A stretch of DNA of 40,623 nucleotides from Rhizosphaericola sp047606825 (GTDB lineage Bacteria; Bacteroidota; Bacteroidia; Chitinophagales; Chitinophagaceae): the NCBI GenBank assembly GCA_047606825.1, contig JASGDY010000110.1:1-40623 (forward strand). The letters are read 5' to 3'. Below, piece after piece: positions 34,686 through 40,623 of this stretch. Both the position numbers and the translations under genes were made by a program. Under the pieces are notes generated by a model. That model ran no database searches. It was not told the origin of the DNA and saw only the letters and a list, made by a program, of their open reading frames with translations. Each line of letters starts with the position of its first letter. Position 1 is the stretch's first letter.

Positions 34686-34707
34686 TTCACGCCTACGCGG
34701 GAATGAC
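34686..34707 (-). repeat. Palindromic dispersed repeat, family A partial copy
   Basis: TTCACGCCTACGCGGGAATG repeats the core of the family with one altered base (TTCAC for TTCCC) in the same orientation as the copy at 23161 and opposite to the copy 35 nt to its left. Confidence 0.7.
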
Positions 34708-34804
34708 GGTAAGCTGTTCACTTGCGACGATGCGCATTTTTATCCGACGTGAAGTATGCATAGGGATTTAACGTTTTCATTTTGACTCTTTATTTATTAT
34801 AGAT

Positions 34805-35512
34805 ATGTTGAAAAGAACAGTATTGGGTATTACGGTATGGGTATTGGTCGGAACGGCGTATGCGCAGAAAAGAAAACATTGGCATGGATTTAATCCGAAG
34901 AAAATGTACTCCATGGACAGTACGACCAAAGACGGTTATACGGTTGTCTTTGTGAACAACGATCCAACGTTTGATACACGTCAAAAACAACGCATGATTG
35001 AGACTTTTTATAAGGTCTATCCCCAGGAATGTAAAATATACAATCCAGAGGCTCGGAATAAAGTAGTTATCTTTATTGATACGGCATATAAAGATGTGGC
35101 AGCTACAGGCAATGGGTTGATACGTGTCAATCCCGAATGGATGAAGAAAAATCCGGAAGATTTGGATGTCGTGACGCACGAGGCAATGCATGTCGTACAA
35201 GGCTATCAGCGTTATGAACCGATATGGATAACGGAAGGCATTGCTGATTATGTACGTGCCACATTAGGTATCAACAATGAAGCATCGAAGTGGAAGTTGC
35301 CGGACTATAATAGTTCGCAAAACTATACAGATTCCTATCGCATCACCGCGCGTTTTTTTATATGGTTGGAAAGCAAAAAAGAAAAAGGTATTATTAAAAA
35401 ATTGGACAACGCGATGCGTACCAATACCTATACGGACGATTTCTGGAAAAATGAAACGGGAAAAACTGTGGATGAATTGTGGGAAGAATATGGTAAATTG
35501 CCGACTTTATAG
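34805..35512 (+). CDS. Secreted HExxH metallopeptidase, basic secretory protein family
   Basis: A 235-residue exported protein (signal peptide WVLVGTAYAQ) of the basic secretory protein family, known from plants and found in bacteria. The zinc-site pattern is visible as H125-E-A-M-H129 with a downstream Glu144 in TEGIADYVR, a gluzincin-like arrangement; the preceding VVIFIDTAYKDVAATGNGLIRVNPEWM and the C-terminal RFFIWLESKKEKG and LWEEYGKLPTL segments are typical of the family. It lies among GH92 genes in the mannan locus and could process the protein part of mannoproteins. Substrate is not known. Confidence 0.85.
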   Translation: MLKRTVLGITVWVLVGTAYAQKRKHWHGFNPKKMYSMDSTTKDGYTVVFVNNDPTFDTRQKQRMIETFYKVYPQECKIYNPEARNKVVIFIDTAYKDVAATGNGLIRVNPEWMKKNPEDLDVVTHEAMHVVQGYQRYEPIWITEGIADYVRATLGINNEASKWKLPDYNSSQNYTDSYRITARFFIWLESKKEKGIIKKLDNAMRTNTYTDDFWKNETGKTVDELWEEYGKLPTL

Positions 35513-35534
35513 GATGCTATCTAAGTTGTTCTAC

Positions 35535-35563
35535 GCTGTTCGGGATTGCAAATCCCGAACAGC
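35535..35563. repeat. Palindromic repeat family B copy 1
   Basis: A 29-nt element with 13-bp perfect arms (GCTGTTCGGGATT and its complement) around GCA, between the peptidase and GH92 genes. Identical arms recur at 40362-40390. Short direct repeats of TTTAAATCAG follow it. Confidence 0.85.
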
Positions 35564-35615
35564 AGAGTTTAAATCAGTTTAAATCAGTTCAATGAAGTTT
35601 ATTCAGTTTGCTTAA

Positions 35616-37691
35616 ATGACCTTGATTATAAAATCCATATTATTGGCCAGTTGCTTAGGGATAGCATTTGTCGGCTATTCCCAACAAAATAAGGCATCCC
35701 AGCCCGCATCTTATGTCAACGTGTTTCTCGGGACGAGTGGCGACCACGGACAGATGTCTCCTGCCGCGTCTGCGCCGTTTGGTTTGTTGAGCATCGCGCC
35801 GCAGACTTATCCGCACACGCATACGGGTTATGAATATGCCGCCAAAAAATATTTGGGATTTACACATACGCGCGTGGAAGGCGTTGGGTGCATGGGCAGT
35901 GGCGGTAATCTTTTGATAACACCTTTTATTGGTGATGCCGATACCTGCAACCTCACCAAAATATACCAAAACGCAAGTCCCGGTTGGTTTCAGGTCATTT
36001 TCCAGAATGGCATCAATGTCGATATTCATTCCATGCAACATATCGGCGAGGAAACTTATTTTTTGCCCGCTAAGCAAAAAGGTTTTAGCATTGACTTTAG
36101 CCATACGTTGGCGAATGGTTTTGTGGCCGAGGAGCATACGGTTGCGGATAGTACGGTTGAGGGTTGGGTAGATGCGCGTACTACTTGCAGCGTCGGCACT
36201 TATCGCATTTATTATCGTTTGCAGTTTTCCCAACCGTTGAATTGGAAATTATTAAAAGCGCACCAGTTGCTGGGGACGATTAATAGTAATAATCCGACTG
36301 TCAAGGTACGTGTGGCATTGTCTTCCGTGAGTGTGGACTATGCCAGAAAGGCTTTGCAGCAAACCGTTTCCAACAACAAGACCACGCAATGGCATGACCT
36401 GTTGTCGCATATACAAGTGCATGGTGACAAGGAACGCGAACAATTGTTTTATTCCCTGTTGTACCGCACGATGCAGTCGCCATTTATGATATCCGAACCG
36501 GATGGCCATTACAGAACAATCAGTGGTGAAGAAAAAACGGCGGCCAACAAAATCTACAACGGTTGGTCTGTCTGGGACAACTATAAGACGCAGTTGCCTT
36601 TGCTGTCTTTGTTTTATCCAGCCATATATCAGGATATTGTTAGCTCGTTGGCCAACCTTTATCCTTATGGCAAAAAGGACTATGCGACCGACCATGAACC
36701 TTCCAATACGGTGCGTACGGAACACACGATTGTCGTGTTGTTAGACGCGTATCGCAAAGGTTATGAAGTGCCGTTTGATACGATATTGGATTCGTTGTGG
36801 TCGGAGGTTGACCATTTGGATTTTTCCACGCCAGACAAGGCTTTGGAGTATAGTTATGACACTTGGGCGATGGCGGATATTTTTCGTATAGTAGGCAAGG
36901 GCGACTTGGTAAATAAATATTTTAATAAAGCATTGAACTATAAAAAATATTGGGAAAAAGATTTTAAGGATTTGACGCAAAGGGACGTGGACCGTATGCA
37001 GGCGCGCCGTCTATATCAAGGGACGATTTGGCAATACCGTTGGTTCGTTCCATTTGATATCAAGGGTTTGGTGGCATTGGACGGCGGTGATGATACATTT
37101 GTAAAAGAACTGAATTATTTTTTTGACAATGATTTATACAACCATGCCAACGAACCTGACATACAAGTGCCGTCCTTGTTCAATGCGACCAGCCAACCGT
37201 GGCGTGCACAGGAGTTGATGCATCGCTATGCGGTCGATACGGTTGTACAGTATTATTTCAATGACAACAGCCGTGGCATCGATCCTTTTGTGGACCGCAT
37301 CTACAAAAACGAACCGAAAGCCTATATTCGTACCATGGACGATGATGCAGGTGCCAATTCCGCCTGGTTTGTATGGGCTGCGGTTGGGCTGTATCCGTCT
37401 TGTGTCGGTTGGCCTGTCTATTATTTGAATGTTCCATTGTTTCCGTATATTTCAGTAGATTATGGAACAGGAAAAAAGTTGGAAATCAAAGTGGATAATT
37501 TTTCGGAACGGAATATTTACATTCAGGACGTATTTTTGAACGGCAAGAAGTTGGAAAAGAATTTTCTTACGCAAAAGGAATTGCGCGATGGCGGAACGCT
37601 TGTATTTGAAGCGGGCAACCTCCCCAATAAGCAATGGGGTATGGAAAACCAGTGGATAGCGGGATATCCGTCGATGGACAGTCGTCCGTAG
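35616..37691 (+). CDS. GH92 enzyme with Gln at the catalytic acid position
   Basis: The 691-residue exported protein (signal peptide ending VGYSQQ) is a two-domain GH92: an N-terminal beta-sandwich (YVNVFLGTSGDHGQMSPAASAPFG) and an (alpha/alpha)6 catalytic domain ending TMDDDAGANSAWFVWAAVGLYPS. Aligned with the neighbouring GH92, Asp575 and Asp577 match the base pair of the family, but the segment that should read EGN-W is LYQGTIWQYRW, placing Gln468 where the acid Glu sits. The His-Glu pair typical of alpha-1,2-mannosidases is absent. A GH92 enzyme with this Glu-to-Gln change removes mannose from mannose-1-phospho-6-mannose, where no acid is needed because phosphate leaves easily. The same activity is predicted here. 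Confidence 0.88.
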   Translation: MTLIIKSILLASCLGIAFVGYSQQNKASQPASYVNVFLGTSGDHGQMSPAASAPFGLLSIAPQTYPHTHTGYEYAAKKYLGFTHTRVEGVGCMGSGGNLLITPFIGDADTCNLTKIYQNASPGWFQVIFQNGINVDIHSMQHIGEETYFLPAKQKGFSIDFSHTLANGFVAEEHTVADSTVEGWVDARTTCSVGTYRIYYRLQFSQPLNWKLLKAHQLLGTINSNNPTVKVRVALSSVSVDYARKALQQTVSNNKTTQWHDLLSHIQVHGDKEREQLFYSLLYRTMQSPFMISEPDGHYRTISGEEKTAANKIYNGWSVWDNYKTQLPLLSLFYPAIYQDIVSSLANLYPYGKKDYATDHEPSNTVRTEHTIVVLLDAYRKGYEVPFDTILDSLWSEVDHLDFSTPDKALEYSYDTWAMADIFRIVGKGDLVNKYFNKALNYKKYWEKDFKDLTQRDVDRMQARRLYQGTIWQYRWFVPFDIKGLVALDGGDDTFVKELNYFFDNDLYNHANEPDIQVPSLFNATSQPWRAQELMHRYAVDTVVQYYFNDNSRGIDPFVDRIYKNEPKAYIRTMDDDAGANSAWFVWAAVGLYPSCVGWPVYYLNVPLFPYISVDYGTGKKLEIKVDNFSERNIYIQDVFLNGKKLEKNFLTQKELRDGGTLVFEAGNLPNKQWGMENQWIAGYPSMDSRP

Positions 37692-37874
37692 TCTCTTTTC
37701 GTTTACAAGTTACGGGTTGTTGCTCTGTATCGTTAATGCGTGTGCGTTATCGATGATTTGTTCAGCATATAGTGGCATTGTTTTTATTTGAAGTAGTTTG
37801 TTTTTCTGTTTTTTAAATAATGTGAAGTATAAATCAACAGCCTTAATTCTCAATTCAAAATTCATATATCAGAC

Positions 37875-40175
37875 ATGATGAAAAAACGATATCTAACTTT
37901 TTTACTCGGGCTGGGATTGACCAACTATTCCCACGCCCAGGTTGTGGACAATGTGACAAGTCCGGTAGATTACGTCAATCCTTTGATGGGCGCGGATTCC
38001 AAGTTCAGTCTGTCCAATGGTAACACCTATCCTGCCATAGGTCTTCCCTGGGGCATGAATATGTGGACGCCGCAGACAGGCAAGAACGGTGACGGTTGGC
38101 AATACGTCTATGCTGCCGACAAAATCAGAGGTTTCAAACAGACACACCAACCCTCACCGTGGATGAACGACTATGGTGTTTTTTCCATCATGCCGATAAC
38201 GGGCAATAGTAATAATTTTGACCAAGACAAGCGTGAGAGCTGGTTTTCACATAAGGCGGAGATTTCCAAACCTTATTATTACAGCGTGTTCCTGGCTGAC
38301 CACGACGTGACGACCGAATTGACAACGACGGAAAGAGCTGCGATGTTTCGCTTTACTTTCCCCCAGACAGACAGTGCTTTTGTGGTTGTGGATGCTTTTG
38401 CCAAAGGTTCCTATGTCAAAGTCATTCCCTCCGAAAACAAGATAGTCGGCTATTCCACACAGTATGCGAGAGGTCCGCTGCCAAAGACTTTCAAGAATTA
38501 TTTTGTCGTACAGTTTGACCGTCCGTTTACGATGACGGGTACATGGAGCGATACCGTATTGTACCGTGGACAAAACGAAATACAGGACAAGCATGTCGGT
38601 GCTATCATCGGTTTCCCGAGTGCGAAAAGAGGGGAGAAGGTCATTGCAAAAGTCGCTTCGTCCTTTATCAGTGCGGAACAGGCTGACATCAACCTGGAAG
38701 AATTGGGCAGCGACAATTTCGACCAGGTCGTTGCCAAAGGCAGGGATGTTTGGAACAAAACATTGGGCGCTATCGAGGTTTCCGGCGGCACGGACGAGCA
38801 GATACGCACTTTTTATTCCTGCATGTACAGAGCGGCATTCTTCCCCAACAAACTATACGAAAAAGACGCGAAAGGCAACATCGTCCACTGGAGTCCCTAC
38901 AACGGTCAGGTATTGCCCGGTTATATGTTTGCCGGTACAGGTTTTTGGGATACGTTCCGCGCGTTGTACCCTTTCCTGAACCTTGTGTATCCAACCATCA
39001 ACAAAGAGATGCAGGAAGGTCTTGCCAACGATTTCAAGGAAGGTGGATTCCTGCCTGAATGGAGCAGTCCGGGTTTTGCGGACATCATGGTCGGCAACAA
39101 TTCCGCTTCTGTGGTTGCGGAAGCGTACGTCAAAGGTATGCGCGGTTACGACATCGAAACTTTATGGAAAGCATTGGTAAACGGCGCGAACCATGAAGGT
39201 CCGATTGGTGCCGTGGGTCGCAAAGGTGTCGACTACTATAACAAATTGGGCTATGTGCCTTACGATGTCCATATCAACGAAAGTGCCGCGCGCACGCTTG
39301 AGTATGCTTATGATGACTATGCGATTTACCGTTTGGGTAAGGCATTGGGCAAACCCGAATCCGAAATCGGCATCTACGCCAAAAGGGCGATGAACTATAA
39401 AAATCTTTACGACCCTTCACACAAACTGATGCGCGGCAAGGCGGCGGACGGTACATTCCAACCAGCGTTTGACCCATACTCGTGGGGAGGTGTGTTTACC
39501 GAAGGCAACAGTTGGCATTATTCCTGGAGCGTGTTCCAGGACATACAGGGACTGATTGACCTCATGGGCGGAAAGAATGCGTTCGTAGGAATGTTGGATT
39601 CCGTGTTTGTCATGCCGCCAGTATTTGGTACCGATTATTACGGTGGGGTCATCCACGAGATGCGCGAAATGCAGGTAATGAACATGGGGCAATATGCGCA
39701 CGGCAACCAACCGATACAGCACATGACCTACCTGTATAACTATGCGGGTCAACCATGGAAAGCGCAGTATTGGATTCGCCAGGTGATGAACAAGCTGTAC
39801 AAACCAACACCCGACGGTTATTGCGGCGACGAAGACAACGGACAGACCTCTGCCTGGTACGTCTTCTCTGCTTTGGGATTCTATCCTGTAACCCCTGTCA
39901 GTGACCAGTATGTGCTGGGTGCGCCATTGTTTAAAAAAGCGGTTCTACATCTTGAAAATGGCAAGACCGTGACCATCGATGCACCGAAAAACAGCGATAC
40001 CAACATATATGTGCAGTCCCTCCTGCAAAACGGTAAAACCTCCAGCAAAAACTGGGTCAACCATTTTGACCTGTTGAAAGGCGGAACGCTCCGGTTTGAC
40101 ATGGCTTCCCAGCCTAATAAAAACAGGGGTGTCAATAGCTCCGATTTCCCTTATTCGTTCAGTGTCAATAAATAA
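37875..40175 (+). CDS. GH92 alpha-1,2-mannosidase
   Basis: A 766-residue exported GH92 (signal peptide ending YSHAQ). It has the N-terminal YVNPLMGADSKFSLSNGNTYPAIGLPWGMNMWTPQ sandwich and an (alpha/alpha)6 domain with GTGFWDTFRALYPFLN, EGGFLPEWSSPG and GQTSAWYVFSALGFYPVTP. Catalytic residues are in place: acid Glu543 in TEGNSW, and Asp652/Asp654 in GDEDNG as calcium-aided base, with an acid-base spacing of 111 exactly as in the characterised Bacteroides enzyme BT3990. His594-Glu595 (VIHEMRE) matches the pair linked to alpha-1,2 specificity. It should trim alpha-1,2-mannose branches in the periplasm or on the surface. It follows the other GH92 by 183 nt and ends in a strong terminator. Confidence 0.94.
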   Translation: MMKKRYLTFLLGLGLTNYSHAQVVDNVTSPVDYVNPLMGADSKFSLSNGNTYPAIGLPWGMNMWTPQTGKNGDGWQYVYAADKIRGFKQTHQPSPWMNDYGVFSIMPITGNSNNFDQDKRESWFSHKAEISKPYYYSVFLADHDVTTELTTTERAAMFRFTFPQTDSAFVVVDAFAKGSYVKVIPSENKIVGYSTQYARGPLPKTFKNYFVVQFDRPFTMTGTWSDTVLYRGQNEIQDKHVGAIIGFPSAKRGEKVIAKVASSFISAEQADINLEELGSDNFDQVVAKGRDVWNKTLGAIEVSGGTDEQIRTFYSCMYRAAFFPNKLYEKDAKGNIVHWSPYNGQVLPGYMFAGTGFWDTFRALYPFLNLVYPTINKEMQEGLANDFKEGGFLPEWSSPGFADIMVGNNSASVVAEAYVKGMRGYDIETLWKALVNGANHEGPIGAVGRKGVDYYNKLGYVPYDVHINESAARTLEYAYDDYAIYRLGKALGKPESEIGIYAKRAMNYKNLYDPSHKLMRGKAADGTFQPAFDPYSWGGVFTEGNSWHYSWSVFQDIQGLIDLMGGKNAFVGMLDSVFVMPPVFGTDYYGGVIHEMREMQVMNMGQYAHGNQPIQHMTYLYNYAGQPWKAQYWIRQVMNKLYKPTPDGYCGDEDNGQTSAWYVFSALGFYPVTPVSDQYVLGAPLFKKAVLHLENGKTVTIDAPKNSDTNIYVQSLLQNGKTSSKNWVNHFDLLKGGTLRFDMASQPNKNRGVNSSDFPYSFSVNK

Positions 40176-40204
40176 CGAAACGAAAAAAGATAAAGGCAAA
40201 AATT

Positions 40205-40234
40205 AAAAAGCTGTCCCGGGTGGGCAGCTTTTTT
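40205..40234 (+). terminator. Intrinsic terminator after the last GH92 gene
   Basis: AAAAAGCTG and CAGCTTTTT pair, extended by two C-G pairs, around a short loop (CCCGGGTG region), with the T run continuing to 40234. It lies 30 nt after the stop codon and its T run is shared with the hairpin that follows. Confidence 0.88.
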
Positions 40235-40277
40235 CGTACCATCAACGTTTCTCGGGAAACGTTGATGGTACGAAAAA
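40230..40277. repeat. Perfect 22-bp hairpin next to the terminator
   Basis: Arms 40230-40251 and 40256-40277 are exact reverse complements around TCGG (stem begins TTTTTCGTACCATCAACG). The stem is far longer than needed for termination and stable in both directions; it could end transcription arriving from the right or be a palindromic repeat. Confidence 0.85.
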
Positions 40278-40623
40278 CTAGTTCCTTTTGATGATGGATT
40301 AAAAAACGGTACATGTAGTTTTTGGTAAGCATCGTCGACAGTGGTATCATAACCTATCTAAGCTGTTCGGGATTGCAAATCCCGAACAGCGTCGCAACTG
40401 TCTTTTAATATAAAGAACAGTTTTAATCAATACGATAACGTTCTTCCTTTTCCCTTTTATTTTTCAATTATAAAAGTAAATGGATATTTAATAAACATTA
40501 AACACAATGTAAATATCTAGTATTTACTGCCATTTGATTATATTTTACACTGTTCGGGATTTGCAAATCGCGAACAGCATCGACAGCATCGGAACTATCT
40601 TTTAATATATAGAACAGTTTTAA
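40278..40623. repeat. Right-edge region with two family B palindromic repeats
   Basis: No gene is supported here. Copy 2 of family B lies at 40362-40390 and is identical to that at 35535-35563. Copy 3, slightly altered (one mismatch and an extra T), is at 40550-40577. Copies 2 and 3 are each followed by a near-identical 31-nt tail (40396-40426 and 40593-40623, two differences) containing TCTTTTAATATA and AGAACAGTTTTAA, so the repeating unit is about 65-75 nt and may continue beyond the window. The 120 nt between them are AT-rich. Confidence 0.8.

Noticed and set aside
39702..39713. GNQP in the 766-residue GH92, in place of the common GNEP, looked like loss of the catalytic acid
   Set aside because: Counting from the base Asp654 with the known spacing of 111 places the acid at Glu543 in TEGNSW, which is intact. 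GNQP is 42 residues before the base, so it is another conserved spot.
40165..40350. Minus-strand 61-codon frame at the right edge
   Set aside because: It runs through the terminator and the perfect 22-bp hairpin, so its codons are explained by these structures.
18940..40623. CRISPR array
   Set aside because: The repeats are palindromic, few, unevenly spaced and in both orientations, with no unique spacers of constant length and no cas genes.

Overview
The window comes from a bacterium of the phylum Bacteroidota. Three things show this: a complete SusC/SusD pair with surface lipoproteins, clear Bacteroidota-type promoters (TTG, 19-20 nt, TAnnTTTG) in front of a tRNA pair and a glycosidase gene, and RagB/RagA-style polysaccharide-utilization organisation. 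The gene content fits the Chitinophagaceae/Sphingobacteriia side of the phylum, but the genus cannot be fixed from the sequence alone.

Positions 1-16200 are mostly housekeeping and defence: an incomplete minus-strand gene at the left edge, a hotdog thioesterase, a frameshifted ElaA-type acetyltransferase, a guanine deaminase, two tandem tRNA-Gln genes (CTG and TTG), a recC without recB or recD beside it, a divergent azoreductase/HxlR pair, a TetR-controlled RND efflux operon (regulator, TolC-like channel, adaptor lipoprotein, pump; a 101-nt inverted-repeat element sits between adaptor and pump genes), a flavin reductase-like gene with ubiX, and a DUF445 membrane protein.

Positions 16300-40200 form a large carbohydrate locus built around mannose. 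A LacI regulator faces a ROK sugar kinase across a perfect 16-bp palindrome, followed by GH76, GH125 and GH130 enzymes. A classical sensor kinase/response regulator pair lies divergent to SusC, SusD, a DUF1735/discoidin-like lipoprotein and a lipoprotein with a calpain-type Cys-His-Asn triad. Then come a GH43-like enzyme, a GH92 pseudogene, a secreted HExxH metallopeptidase of the basic secretory protein family and two intact GH92 enzymes. One GH92 keeps the catalytic Glu and the His-Glu pair linked to alpha-1,2 specificity. The other has Gln at the catalytic acid position, as reported for enzymes that remove mannose from mannosyl-phosphate.

Taken together, the second half looks like a system for taking apart whole fungal or yeast mannoprotein: alpha-1,6 backbone (GH76, GH125), alpha-1,2 branches (GH92), mannosyl-phosphate caps (Gln-variant GH92), possibly beta-mannosides (GH130), and the protein core (two exported peptidases). 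The pairing of a SusCD operon with a calpain-like lipoprotein is the least expected part. The locus also carries dispersed palindromic repeats, a decayed GH92 and a run of ten G inside susC, all signs of recent change.
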